Origin: Davidsoniella eucalypti | Taxonomy: Eukaryota; Ascomycota; Sordariomycetes; Microascales; Ceratocystidaceae | Assembly (NCBI GenBank): GCA_004009845.1 | Contig: RMBW01000005.1 | Span: 310,001-374,000 of the forward strand | Length of the DNA stretch: 64,000 bases | Reading direction: 5' to 3' | In this document: positions 11,189-23,223 of the stretch, piece after piece | Position numbering within the stretch: the first letter of the stretch is position 1 | Layout of the letters: the number at the start of each line of letters is the position of its first letter | Translations under genes and position numbers: made by a program | Notes under the pieces: model-generated | Told to the model about the DNA's origin: nothing | Seen by the model: the letters and a program-made list of their open reading frames with translations, nothing else | Databases searched by the model: none

Positions 11189-12544
11189 ATTAATTCAATG
11201 ACTAGGTTTTGATACCCTAGAGTAGAAAAAAACTTTGAATCCCGGTAAATTTCCAACGCGGGGTGACGCCATTATTATTAGAGTCTACATATATGTCCAG
11301 GAACCATAGTATTGGTAATACGCACTATATAAGAAAGCTATTCTACACCGCCTTTCATATTTGGTACACCGCTTCCAAAAACAGTAAACTAAGCCTGAAC
11401 ACACCCTGATATTTTGAAAAATATTTTGAAGTTAGATAGACTGACCAACTGAAAAAACCCACCAACTTACAATCTATCAACAGTCAACAGTCAATTTGAA
11501 ATCTATTAATCATAGCACTGGGGACCTGAGGGACTTGACTGACAGTATCAAGCAACTCCTAGAAAATATATATCTGTCTTATAAGCAGCAAGTAGCATAC
11601 TGAAACTAAGAAGTACTCATTGCTCCCTTAATCGTGAGGTACGATTGTGTTGACCTTCTTACAACACAGCATAAACAAGTTCTTCTCTCAAGATACTCCA
11701 AACCACAGCGGATATCTAATGGACAGCCTTGTTCTTGTTTGCAATTTGGCTTGCCATGTTCACATGAAATGCAGGGAAACGAAACTCTTACAAAAGAGGA
11801 CACTGACCCGCTTTAGAAAGAAAATCAATGTAAAAGAGTCATGATACTCTCGATTCAAAAGACTTTAGTTTTGTCTTGTAATGCGTATACCTCGATATTA
11901 TAGTTCCTGGACATAGATTATTAACTCTTTTACGCCTACCTGCTGGTATATTTATTTATCATTTTACGTCTGGGGTAACGCCATTGCATCAGTGCGGGTT
12001 ATCATTTGGCGGGTATTCTTTTAGGGTTACTTATTATTTCTCAGGATTGCGACTCATGCTTTTCGAATGCACTCTGACTTGCCGATGCAGATATTCCTGC
12101 AGTTTCTTCAAACCCCATTATTAACTCATTGTTAAGAAAAAAAAGCACCTAAAGTAAGGCCTCTTCTTCATTTTCACATGATTCTGCAACAACGCGCTTC
12201 CTCCCATACTATCGCCACAAAAACATCGCCACACGGCTCTAGTCCCACTTTTCCGGGCCTGACAAGGCTGCGCTTTTCAACGTCGCATCACCGCAGAACT
12301 ATTGTATGCGCCATCATCCAGTATCGTGGAATTGAATGACAAATCTCCCATTGAAACTAGCCCTATCATCATATACAATAGGGCTCTATACAACATCTCA
12401 TCGGGTGACAACTTGACTATAGGCTTACTCGATAAAGACCAACTCTCGCCCATCTCCTCAACCGGCGCACCAACCATCTTCTAGCTTACACACTACGCAG
12501 AGGACTCACTAAATCGTCTGCGTTATACACACAAACATCCAAAA

Positions 12545-13285
12545 ATGACATCACAAGCGAACGGAACACTAGCGCCAACTACGGCCAACGCCCCCGAAGC
12601 GATCTCCACCAGCAACGGCGCGACCGCCACGAACTCTTCAGACGCCCACGCGGCCGCCAACACAGCCAAAAACGCATCTGCACCGCGACCACGCGACTCG
12701 CGCGTCATAGAGCTCCTCCTCACCTCACAGGGAGTGACCTCATACGAGTCGCGCGTACCACTCATACTTATGGATTTTGCTTACCGCCACACCTCAGCGG
12801 TGCTAAGCGATGCCATCCATCTCTCCACAGACCCCATCACCACAGGCAAGCAGGCAACAGCGCCCGCAGCCGGTGTAGAGCCCGTAGTCACGCCGACGGC
12901 GATTAAACTGGCTATTGCGGCACGTCTTGGATTCCAGTTCCGCGGTGGCGGTGCCTCTGGTGGGTTGAGTAAGGAGTGGCTGCAAGGCTTGGCGCGGGAG
13001 CGGAATAAGGTTGCCCTGCCCAAGGTCTCGCAGAATGATTGGGCGGTACGGTTGCCTAGCGAGCGGTTCGTGTTGAGTGGCTTGGGATGGGGCTTGGCAG
13101 ATCATTGGGAAGATGCTGAGGAGCAGAGCAGTGATGAGGAAGAGGCAGACCCGACAAACGATGCTATGGAGGGTGTGGAGAAAACGAATGACGAGGATGC
13201 AGGTGGTGATGGCATCGAGGGTGGCACCATGGAAGATGTCTTTGGACAAGATGTCGATATGGACGAGGACATGGAGGTCGCTTAG
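12545..13285 (+). CDS. TAF9: transcription initiation factor TFIID/SAGA subunit 9
   Basis: Single-exon gene for 246 residues. TAF9 is a histone-fold protein that pairs with TAF6 in both TFIID and SAGA. The N-terminal 50 residues are Ala/Thr/Asn-rich and unstructured. The histone fold runs from about 55 to 145: RVIELLLTSQGVTSYESRVPL, LMDFAYRHTSAVLSDA, then TPTAIKLAIAARLGFQF. In between, the loop (about 90-118) is extended by a Thr/Ala/Pro insertion. The C-terminal conserved part contains RERNKVALPKV and RLPSERFVLSGLGW. The last 55 residues form an acidic tail rich in Glu and Asp. Fungal TAF9 proteins are usually of this size. It is divergent from HIS4. The ATG is the first in the frame and follows an A-rich context. 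Confidence 0.93.
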   Translation: MTSQANGTLAPTTANAPEAISTSNGATATNSSDAHAAANTAKNASAPRPRDSRVIELLLTSQGVTSYESRVPLILMDFAYRHTSAVLSDAIHLSTDPITTGKQATAPAAGVEPVVTPTAIKLAIAARLGFQFRGGGASGGLSKEWLQGLARERNKVALPKVSQNDWAVRLPSERFVLSGLGWGLADHWEDAEEQSSDEEEADPTNDAMEGVEKTNDEDAGGDGIEGGTMEDVFGQDVDMDEDMEVA

Positions 13286-16200
13286 TCCAGATTTGCCCTC
13301 TTTCTCTTCTGGTTTGCTACTCTGTACATCTTGTTTTGCTGTGTTTATATGGGTTTAGTAGCGTAAATGTTTACGTATGGAGTTCAGGCGCCTTTGAGTA
13401 TCACATGGTATCTTTTATGAAGGGTAGAAGAAAGCTTGAAAAGCTAATCAATATCAAAATCGGACCACATACCTTCCCAACAGCTCTTGTCACCTTTCCA
13501 ATCAGTTTCAGAGCCAGACTAAAGCGGAATTATATACGAGCCGGTGTCCACGTCACTACCGACAATCATATATCATGGTAATGGTGTCCCAGACTCGATA
13601 GAGAAGCTTACAGCCGGATCTCCTGATATATCTAGCTATCGTGTTCCCACGGTATATCCTAAATAGATGGGGGATCATATGAGGCATTACACTGTTATAG
13701 ACTGTCTATCAGTCACTCAACCAGCAATAGACGGATGAAGACCTCCCTCTTTCTCTGATAATCATGCTACTACCCAATGCAAACAATGTCTAAGACACCG
13801 CTGTCGATTCAGGGGACAGTTGCGTAGAACGGCGAAGATACACGTTTATGATGATGATTGTATGATTGTTTGCACAGGGCCCTCTTGAACAAAGGGCGGG
13901 GTGGACATGAAATTGAGAGTTCAGGATACATAACATGGCAGTGAAGATGAGTGGCTTATTTAGCTCAACTTTCCAATACTCCAACTACGTCTACATTTTC
14001 GTAGCGCATGACGTTGATTAAGTTTATGCTAGTAGACTGCAATGCAGGCGAGTCAAGCCAAGTGGCTGTGCTTTGGATATGCGAGTTGATACGTGAGCGG
14101 AAGAAGGAGTTAATCGATCAACCCAATACAATATAAAAATAAATATTTATCAAAAAAAAAGCGGCCCTGTAGATCGCATTTCTCCTTGAGATGAACAGAA
14201 TCACAAAAAAGCAAAATCGAGGTGAACATTGAAGGTGGCTAAGCAGACTAGACAGACAACCCTAATACGATCCGCATTTTGACGGTTTCACACAACTGGT
14301 GATACCTTCTTGGAAAGAGGATATATTATGTATCAGCGGCATGAAAGACATGATTTGTGTGTCGTCCATCTTTCTTTCTCTTTGTCCAAGGCTTAAAAGC
14401 GAGATCTTGGGCTGCCAATGTTACCTATTAAACAAGGCGAAGATCATGGCCGCTTCAATACATAAATGAATTAGGAAAGTGAGTAACAAAATTAGAAAGA
14501 AAAAATACAAACCAAAAGACGCTTCATATAGGTTTTTGTTATATCTTTTTACACATTCCTGAAATAGAAGCAATAAGAGAAGAGAACAGTTGCCATATTT
14601 ATGTATTTATCATTTTACTTTATAAGATATGTTGACAAGAACGAGATGCAAGTTCATTGTTTCTGCGAGTGTGCAACGTAACCCTTATTGTGGGGGTTTC
14701 AATGAAACCCTAACAACCACGCCGTTTCAAAACAGAAGTTGAATAGACGCATGAATGACTTCTAGCCGAAGATCCCTGTGATGAAACCAATTGGTGACTC
14801 GAAGACATTCCGAGCAAAGCCTGGAATCTTTCCCAGGCCCTGTGTGCTTAGACTGTACATACAGATACAATAGTGAGCTAAGCAAAGGACTGTGCCGTGA
14901 CATCAAGCTGAAGAGGGGAAACTATTCCCATCCAATGCACTAGAAAGAGCGATCTCGCTTCGGTCGAAACAAGAAGAAACCGAAACTAGAAGCTTTGCCG
15001 TCGATGAGGGTAGAAAAGTTTCTAACTTGGCTGTGAGCTGATTCTCCTACTAATCAGATCGAGAAGAGTCGGCACGCTTTTACAAGAATTTGAGACTTGG
15101 GCGCATATGGAAGGGCCTTTTTTCTCTTTCCTCGAGGATTGTTTATGTAATTGTATTTAAATTGCATCGCTACTAACAGATCACCAAACAAACTGGGCGG
15201 GAGCTAAATCAAAGCATCCAACCTTCCTTGGAAGGTTTGTGCTCTAAGAAATACAACTATTAGTACAGCAAGGCAAAGCAAAGCAAAGTACGTTTAGGGC
15301 CTTTCGAAGGGCCATCCTTTTGGTCAGAGTTTCCACTTTCTTTATTTTCTTTCCTTTTATAGGCACTTCCTCTTGCGTAGGTCCATCTGTAGCTCTAAGC
15401 TGTAGGCTTATTTCCGCCTAACGAGAGGGGAAAAAAGACTAGTTTTTCAAGCTACTTGAGGAGAAGAGGAAGGGGTGGGAGATCAATTATACGGCGCGAG
15501 GCTAGGGCGGTATAAACGTGATTTGGAAAGAGAAAAGAAAGATGGAAGCACTAGAGGGGTAGGAGAGTAAGAATCGTAAGGTCGGTGTAGTTCAGCTAAC
15601 GCCTAGACGTTGCCTCCTCGAGATCTATACAATAATAAAAATTAGCCTTCCGGGTACCAAAAGGCGGAGGAGACAAGCGGCATTATCAAGCCGGGCGGAA
15701 TAGTCTGAGGGTCAAGGTAACTCCGAACTCTGTGGATAAATTTGGAGTGTCTGCATACCTAAATATGCATGTACTACTCTATCGACATGGTAGTAGGTGA
15801 GGCTGCTTTAGGTTTAATATACAAATATACTAAACAAGAGCTTACATTTTGTCTCGGGCAAAAGAAAGACTGACAGTGTCAAAGCCAGGCAGAAAAAGGG
15901 CAAGCTGAACCTGGAAGAAGTAGTAAAACTGGCTCACAAGAAGAAACAAGGGAAGGTCGAATAGAGGGATCAAGAGCCCTAGCTCGGATTCTGGGTGCAT
16001 GCGTCGAGATCTAAACTGTCTCTGCTTATGCCGAAGCGAACGACGCAGGAAATATGAGTTCGTACATAAGCTAGGCTCGTTATACAACTAAGAATATCTG
16101 TAAGTGCGCTACATATTGTATTCCTTCGATGGAGCCATTGTGCTGGCAATGGCGTGAACTGCACTGTGAGACAACGCAATAAGAGGTAAGCGTTATATCG

Positions 16201-17357
16201 GGCTACCAGGCGATGAAATGAAGCTGTAAGCAAGCTTGCAATTAATTATATAGGCGATGCCGAACTATATGTTTATGTACGTACAGATGAGCCATGATCT
16301 TATAGCCAGTGTTTTATTATCTTTTAATCATTCTTTTCTTTTCCTCACTAGCAGGCGACACGCAGATCAAGTGCTTCAAAAGTAACAAACAACTAGCCTG
16401 GCTGGACAGCGTTAGGAATAAATAAACGAAGAAGAAGAGGAGGAGAAGGGGCCCCAGGTTTAGAAACAAAAGAAACAGGGAGCCAGGGTTTCCAAGTATT
16501 TTAGGAAACCAAAAAAATAAGATATAATTTTACCACCTATCGTTACTACTTTTCTTACCCGGCTTCGCAGGGCTTGAGAAGCACGAATTAAGGAACAGAC
16601 CTGTTACATAGAAGGTCTAGCATGATCTAATCAGAGCATCAAAGCATGGTAAGAATCAGCAACAAAGAATGAAGCTCGTCGCCCTGGCGGATTCGAGATT
16701 TGGCCCGGCTCACCAAGGGATCGTTTTTATTTTAGGGCAAGCCGGTTTAGGTTGCAGAGAGAGAAAGAAAAGAGAAAGAAAAAGGAAGAAGAAAAAAGAG
16801 ACCCTGGAAAGTCTGTGTTCCTTTCGGTCGAACAAGAGATAGAGGTAGTTGCGGCACATTCTTTTTGTAGTTCGTTCGGTTTGAGACGAATATCGCTGGA
16901 ACTTGACGTTTTAAATTGTTTAAATGTCCGTCCTGATTTCCCGGCCTTGGAGGAATATATTAAGCTTCTTGTATTCTTGTCAGACTGTCGACGTCTTCTT
17001 GTCTTTCTAATCTTTTTCTCTTCTTTTTTTTCTTTTTCTCCTATTAATCTAAATCTCGGTTTTTATATACTTTTTTCTATTTTCTTTTTGATATAGCAAG
17101 CCCTACCTTTTTTCTGTCTTCGTCCCTTTTGTACTCTTCATTGTTTGTCTTTGACTACAAGGCCTCAACTAGCTGAGACCTAGACTCGGAATTCGAAAGC
17201 CTGATCTTTTTTGGTCTCTGGTCTGGCCAGAACCAGAAGCTTCAGCTGAGATTTCCGTTCGCGTACTGTAGCTCTGGACCTTTAGCGACCCTGCTTGGTG
17301 TTTATCTAGCATATATAGAAATACCTTTGTCTTTCATGTTTGGCTCTTTCGTTCGCC
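13286..17357. other. 4.1-kb gene-poor interval upstream of the serine-rich gene
   Basis: No ORF here has homology I recognise or a codon pattern like the neighbouring genes. The right end (about 16950-17340) is strongly pyrimidine-rich, like a long fungal 5' leader. A short hairpin (7-bp stems) sits near 14695-14711 and short CAAAG repeats near 15270-15290. The interval may hold a long leader, upstream control elements or non-coding RNA; nothing in the sequence lets me choose. Confidence 0.4.
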
Positions 17358-17407
17358 ATGACCGTCACCTCGCCTACTCCAATCTCCTTCGAGAGCATCT
17401 TCAGTGA
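17336..17407 (+). promoter_or_regulatory. 23-codon uORF overlapping the start of the serine-rich gene
   Basis: An ATG at 17336, 22 bases before the predicted main ATG at 17358, opens a different frame that runs through the main start and stops at 17405-17407 inside the coding region. Ribosomes that use it cannot simply reinitiate at 17358, so it should lower translation of the main protein unless the 17336 ATG is skipped or absent from the transcript. The sequence is direct; the effect is inferred. Confidence 0.4.
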
Positions 17408-19136
17408 TCCAAAACTGTTCCCGCCAAAGCAGCCACAGTCGGCCAACTCTGGCCTCTGCTCGCCATCTGCAGCGCCTCTCCCGGCGACTTCCAGACGGCG
17501 TAGTTCCCTGCTGTCGGGTGCGCGGTCCAAGAAGACCGCTGCTGCTTCTTCTCCCGCTCCTTCTCCTTACTATCCATCCATCGACTCTCCGCACCTCATC
17601 CGACGCAAGTCGAACAGCAGCCTCTCCGGCCGCCGCTCCAGTGCAGCTGGTCTACGAAAGCTCCTGCGCCGACACTGGCACTCGGTTTCGGTGCTCGACG
17701 AGGAAAAGGCCGAGCAGCTCAAGATGCTGGGCAAGTGCGTCAACGGTAATGCCGAGGCTGAAAATTCCGCCATGGCCGATGCTTTGTATCAGCGCCACAG
17801 CATCATGGTCCAGCGGCGCCTCTCGGAACATCTGTACCAGGTCGAGGAAGAGGACATCTCGGCTGCCTCGTCGTCTACAGAGAGCAGCAGTGGAAGCAAC
17901 AGCGAGAGCAACAGCGATGCCGGTGCCTCAGTGAGCAGCGTCGACGATGACGAGGAAGACTGGCCGCTGCGCCCCTCGGGTCTCGACACTAACCCTACAT
18001 TGCCGTCGGGTTATAGCACGCCGACGTCGACGGTCAGGCCGCGGTCAGCCAGTTCGCCAGGCTACATGCAGAATCGGACGGGTAGTGGGGCGCTTTTCCG
18101 CGGCCACACACCGACGCCACAATGGCCCGCCTCACACTCGTTCGCGTATGCCCAACGCCGCCGGCCATCGCTTTCGACGCCACGATCTCTGTCGTTCGCC
18201 AACGGGCCACCGCCTCATTCGGGAGTCGGAGTTGGGCCGAGTCGTCTGGCACCAGACATGATGCATATCAACACCATGTACCCGATGCCATCGCCGCTTA
18301 ACGCTGACCCCTTCAACTCCAACTTCGCCTTGACACCCGTAGCCACGCCACATACTGCCGTGCCACTCGGTATGGATGGCGCGCTAGCTTCGCCGTCGCC
18401 GTCTGTAGTCTCTATAGCTCCGTCTATCGACATTCTCAGCGGTGCTTCCTGTACTACTACAACCATCAGCGGACAGCACTCGCGGATTCACAGCCTGCCG
18501 CATCTGACGGGTGTCACTGGCCGGTTACGTACACCCCGCAAGATGAAGCGCTTGCCAACAACCATGTCCATGCCTGAGACTTTGTCGCCTTCTGCGCCTG
18601 TACCACCGCAGTCGTCTTCTTCTGCTCTGCCCTCGCCAGTCCTACCCGCGCCCTCGCCGAACTCCACGCCTCTCCCGACCTCACTTACCATCAACATCGC
18701 CGAGTCTCACCCGCTCGCGCCATCGTCAGCCAACTCATCCTTTTCGTCTCCGATCCCCCCACAGAAGCCACATGGCCTGCGAAAATTGAGCAAACGGGGC
18801 GGCATCCCGCGTGTCTCTACCACTGCTACTACCGCTGCGGCAACAACTCCGAGATATACCGGTCTACGCCGGCGTTTAGAGAAGCAGGCACTGACGAGCC
18901 CGACGACGACAGCTACTAGCGACGATATCACAAGTCCCTCGAGCTACCAGGACATCAACTTGTTCGCGTCGGAGGCTTCTTCGGGTGGCGTCACTGTCAC
19001 AACGACTACGACTACTACGGTTCGCTCAGCCCGCCGATCTCACAAACCAAACGTAGAGGCTGTCGCCGAAGAAGGCTCGGCCTCACAGCCGCCGCCGGCT
19101 CCCAGCACCGGTGCGGCCGCATCTGACCAGACGTAA
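17358..19136 (+). CDS. serine-rich low-complexity protein of unknown function
   Basis: Open frame of 592 residues from the ATG at 17358; I do not recognise the family. It is very rich in Ser, Pro and Thr and mostly predicted to be disordered. One more ordered segment lies at about 95-165, with GLRKLLRRHWHSVSVLDEEKAEQ and YQRHSIMVQRRLSEHLYQVEEED, likely helical and basic then acidic. Acidic Ser/Glu/Asp stretches follow (about 165-200), then many short SP/TP motifs and a basic RRSSLLSG patch near the N-terminus, suggesting regulation by phosphorylation. A Thr-rich run is near 550. No signal peptide or membrane segment is seen. Codon use (strong C/G at third positions) supports coding. The stop TAA lies inside a GTAAGT donor-like sequence, so a short alternative C-terminus is possible. 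It has a long upstream region and an overlapping uORF. Confidence 0.7.
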   Translation: MTVTSPTPISFESIFSDPKLFPPKQPQSANSGLCSPSAAPLPATSRRRSSLLSGARSKKTAAASSPAPSPYYPSIDSPHLIRRKSNSSLSGRRSSAAGLRKLLRRHWHSVSVLDEEKAEQLKMLGKCVNGNAEAENSAMADALYQRHSIMVQRRLSEHLYQVEEEDISAASSSTESSSGSNSESNSDAGASVSSVDDDEEDWPLRPSGLDTNPTLPSGYSTPTSTVRPRSASSPGYMQNRTGSGALFRGHTPTPQWPASHSFAYAQRRRPSLSTPRSLSFANGPPPHSGVGVGPSRLAPDMMHINTMYPMPSPLNADPFNSNFALTPVATPHTAVPLGMDGALASPSPSVVSIAPSIDILSGASCTTTTISGQHSRIHSLPHLTGVTGRLRTPRKMKRLPTTMSMPETLSPSAPVPPQSSSSALPSPVLPAPSPNSTPLPTSLTINIAESHPLAPSSANSSFSSPIPPQKPHGLRKLSKRGGIPRVSTTATTAAATTPRYTGLRRRLEKQALTSPTTTATSDDITSPSSYQDINLFASEASSGGVTVTTTTTTTVRSARRSHKPNVEAVAEEGSASQPPPAPSTGAAASDQT

Positions 19137-22100
19137 GTTTTATATATTCCTTCTACCCCCCTCTTTCATGCGTCCACCATGTTTCTCTCTTTTTTGTTTT
19201 TTTGTCCATGATTCCCCATTTCAAGCATATCCTGGGGCGGAGTTGCTAGATAAGCTCAACTAGCGTTGAAAGGAGCCTTCTCGTTCTCTAGTAGTGTTTG
19301 CTTCAAATCAGGCTGGCTGCAGGTTTTCTTTTGGTTCTTGTTCGCTTAAAGCCTTTCTTACTGCTCCTTCCACCTCTTCTTTCCAGCTTCAGCTTGCCCT
19401 TGTTGCTTTTTTTTCTTCTGGGTTGATTGTTGCGATCTATCGACCCGTTTGCTTTTTCTCCATAACTCTTATTTCCCAGATCGGAATAGGAGGGAGAAGC
19501 AAAGGAAAAGAAGGGAAAAAAACCAACACAACGTCGTGTTGTTGTTGATCGTCGTTCGAGTGAAACGAGCTGCTGTCTCTTTTGCTGCATGAAGCCTGTT
19601 AGTATGCTACAGCGTCTATTCTAGTCTGTGTCTCTGTGTCTTTGTCTTTGTTCTTCGATGCATAAAGATAGACAAACAGGCAGGCAGACATAATTCTCCG
19701 ACTTCCAGCTGCTGCATATCATTCCAGGTAACAGTCCGCCAGTCAGTGTTGGTTACAGCTGAGTGTGTGGCCTGTGCCACCTGAGCACCAAGTAAGATTG
19801 TTTCAGTGAAGTCAATATCAAGTCAGCCATTGTGTCCGAGTCAGCCAGATTACACACTTCTCCAGGCCAGGCTTTGATATTCTCTCACAGCCATGAGTAA
19901 GATGGTGCCCTCCACCACGACTTCTGGTAGTCCAGTCAGCCAGCCAACTTTGTATTTTTTGGTCTGCCTAGAAATGAGACCATCTTCTGTTGAATTTCCC
20001 GAAACTTCAGGGTACAAACTCTCTTTCCCGCCGAAGAAAGAAAGTAGACTTTTATATTATTTCCATCAGTCAGTTCGATTGTTGTATTGATTAATAGGCA
20101 AGGTTCAGAGTGGCCTGTAATTCTGGATAGTGGTTGCCAGCGCAATTAACACAGCCCTGTTAGGGTCCAAGGTTCCTGAGTTCTGGATATTTTTTCTTTT
20201 TTTTTTGCTTCTGCTTTTGCTGTCAACGACTTCATGTTTTAGACACGTTTTTCTTCTTTTTAGGCTTAGAACAGTCTGAATAAGGATGTGACTGGCCAAT
20301 CAAAGACCGAACTGACTGACTGATCAAATCGGACTTGCTCTGGAACTTTGCTTCGATCTCATTTCCTTACACCCAGTCCAGCCCTAGTTCGAAAGACATA
20401 TATGTATAGCATAGCCCAGAGAAGAAGATGATGATACTCGTACAGTGTCTGTTTGAGAGTATGAGAAGAATCTTCCTGGAATTTGAGTCGTCTGCGACTT
20501 GGAATGTGCCACGCAGAGTCAGGCCATGCTTTATTTGATATGCATATATTGATAGCCTCAAGTTTGCATATTTATCTATATTTGATATTTTCTATCAAGG
20601 GAGGACTTGGCTCTGTTCTTCACAGAATCCAGTTCTTAAAGATCCGTGGTTAGACAAGAACGCGGACGAAGATCATATCATGATGGCTCATTTTGTGTCT
20701 TTTTTCTTTTCTTTTTTTCTTCTTTTTTTTCTCTACACATTATCACGTGCTATTCGAAAAGAAACGACTTGCTAACATTTTCGGAATTTAGACCGGCTGT
20801 CTCGTCATGGCTTAATAGGCGCTTCGGGCTTGCTGTGAGACTTGCCTAAAGTTGACTTTGAAAAAAGAAAAGAAGAAGATCATAAAAAAAAAGAGCCAGA
20901 GCTTTTTTAAGAGAGTTCTCTTCGGTAAAGAAAATATCAATCACTATTTTCTATAACTAGGGTATTTTTTTATATCTTTTTTTGTTGTTCAGCCTGGCCA
21001 AAGCCCAAATAAAGCCTGTCTGAGGCTGGCTGAATACACCAAATCATATTTATTGCATTCTTAACCACATTGCCACGGAGTTTTTATTCATTTTATTATT
21101 TATTGTTTTTTTTTACCCCGATAGCGACGACGTAAAATGACGAACCATGAACCCGGATTTTTCGCTAAATTATCTTTTGCTGCATTTTTTATATATAGAT
21201 AGAGACTTTACATCAATGGAATCTCTGAGATACCAATAACCGAACAAACCAAACTTTTCCCATTGCCATTTGACTCTATTCAATAATCTACAACTGAATG
21301 TATCGTTGTAGTTGTATTGCTACTATTGCTTATTGCTACCAGAGCCCTGTCCGGAACAGCTGATCAAAGATTGCTCTTTGGGGGCCGTGGCTTCTCTTTC
21401 TTTTCGTCTTTCGTCGCACAATCCTTCGATGCTCGGATTTGGACATGTTTCCGAGCATCCTTGCTGTCATTTCGTGGAGTTGCAAAGGAATCTCGCGAGC
21501 CTAGTTTTATACTAACGAGGGTTCCATCTTTGACGGCGGGCTTCAATTTGCAAAGACAACAAGCTGGATGACATGACACGGGCAATTTCAGCCTTTTTTT
21601 TTTTCCCAGAATAAAGCCCGGCTATGTCGATATTGCAATTTCGATGCTGGCTCCTTTCATGCTTGCTGGCATCTCTTCCGGCACTATCTGTTTTGTTTGT
21701 CTGTTTTGCGTGAAATGGGAATGTCAATGTGCTTTCTGTTGTTCTATTTCCGATCCCTTCCAAGGCTGGCTGAGCCCCCCCTCGTGTCCACTCCTTGGAG
21801 TTTTCTGTCACTGCCACTTTCCTTGGCCTTGGGAGTGCTAGGGTTTGGCGTTGCCGTCCGTCTTTTGTAGGGTTTGGTGCAGAATCAATAGTATGCAGTC
21901 ATGTGATGGAACTAGCTGTAGAGACCCCCTGAAGACAGAAGAAACACACGATGGAGTAGGAGATCGTCGGTTGTCTTCAGCTAGCTGGCTTAGAGGCTAG
22001 AAGCCAGAGTGCTAGATATTGTATCTACTAGTAGAAGCGACCCCTTGTTGGCGAGGAGGCGGATGAACGACGAACGGGGGGGTTTAGAGGAGCGAGATAT

Positions 22101-23223
22101 TTGAGTTTCTTTTCTTCGTTTCTTTTCCCCTGGTGCTAAACTAGCGTGGAAATAGTACAGAAATCAACCATCAAAGTCCGCCTCTAGGAACAAGTCCCAG
22201 CTTTTCTTCATTCCAGCAAGGCCAGACAATCTTTTTTATTGTATTTTAATATTGTATTTTGTATTTTGTCCTTTGTTTTCTTTTCTTTTCTCACGGGCCT
22301 TCAAGGTCGCAATATCTCCTGTAGGCTACGCCAGCCCTCCATCAAGCCCACCGATGAGCTCTTTTCTTCTTTTTGCCTTCTTTCCTTTTTTTTTTTCTCG
22401 TGCTAGTTATCGAATATCAAAGATCTGTTGATGGGAACATGTCAGGTATCAATAAATAAAATCATGATTTCCTGGGATACTGAGGATCTAGACTCCTTTT
22501 TTTTTGGTCTTTTTTTCATTAGTTATACAGGTTACATATTAATACGTACTTTCTTTTTGCCTGACTTTGCTGTGGTGGTTTATTTTTAAACTTTTATTTT
22601 TATTTCTCTTTTCCTGTGCCTGTCACATAAAAGAAATCCCGCTTCGCCCTAGATTTGAAGACAAAAAAATAAAAATAAAAATGGCTTTTTGCTCTTGGCT
22701 TATAAAACTGACGTAGACTAGTTTGACAGAAAGAAAAAAAAAACCCGACAAAAAGGGTCTCGCCGCGCTTCTAGATTCGATATCGAAAGCAATTCTTTGT
22801 TTTCTTCTACTTCTACATATCGTCTTTTATTCTGTTATTCTTTTTTTTCAGCTTCGATCTCGGCTTCGGGTCCTTCTTTTCTTTCACATATTTGCAATCT
22901 CCGCCGTTGTCTCTCGTATCTCTTTGCGTTATTCTCGGCACATAATCCCATCCTGTCGTCTCTTCTCAGATTTCTCTTTCCGCATCTCGTCCTACAGCCT
23001 GTACTTATTGGAGCTGTAGACTCAGCGCCCGGTTTGTTCTGGCCTTTGCCTGAACACAATAGAAGCACCTGTCTAGAGGACTGGCAGAATCGGAACCCTA
23101 GACACATACCCATACAGCCTGGTCCTTGGCCTGACAGCCGAGCAGAGAGTATTGCTGGCTGTATTTGCTGGTTCTATTGCTATTGCTGTAAGCAGGCCTG
23201 GCCTGTCTAAGTCGTTTTCAGTC
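19137..23223. other. 4.1-kb gene-poor interval upstream of the F-box gene
   Basis: No ORF with recognisable homology. Long T-rich and CT-rich tracts (20695-20735, 22260-22400, 22700-23000) resemble untranslated leader DNA. The stretch from about 22720 to 23220 is probably the leader of the F-box gene. I see no tRNA or repeat family. Confidence 0.4.

Larger units (their letters stand above)
10661..12544. other. divergent promoter region, HIS4 / TAF9
   Basis: About 1.9 kb between the start codons of HIS4 and TAF9. It holds two TGACTCA sites on the HIS4 side and an imperfect inverted repeat (about 11290-11345 against 11870-11925). No convincing gene is present; short ORFs lack codon bias and family resemblance. 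Confidence 0.5.

Noticed and set aside
15582..15640. tRNA-like sequence (GTAGTTCAGC resembling a D-arm/A box)
   Set aside because: No matching B box (GGTTCGANTCC) or acceptor stem within the required distance, so it is not a tRNA gene.
16752..17096. 114-residue ORF before the serine-rich gene
   Set aside because: It begins with a purine-rich run giving Lys/Glu/Arg repeats and ends in T-rich DNA giving Phe/Leu/Ser; this is leader DNA rather than a gene.
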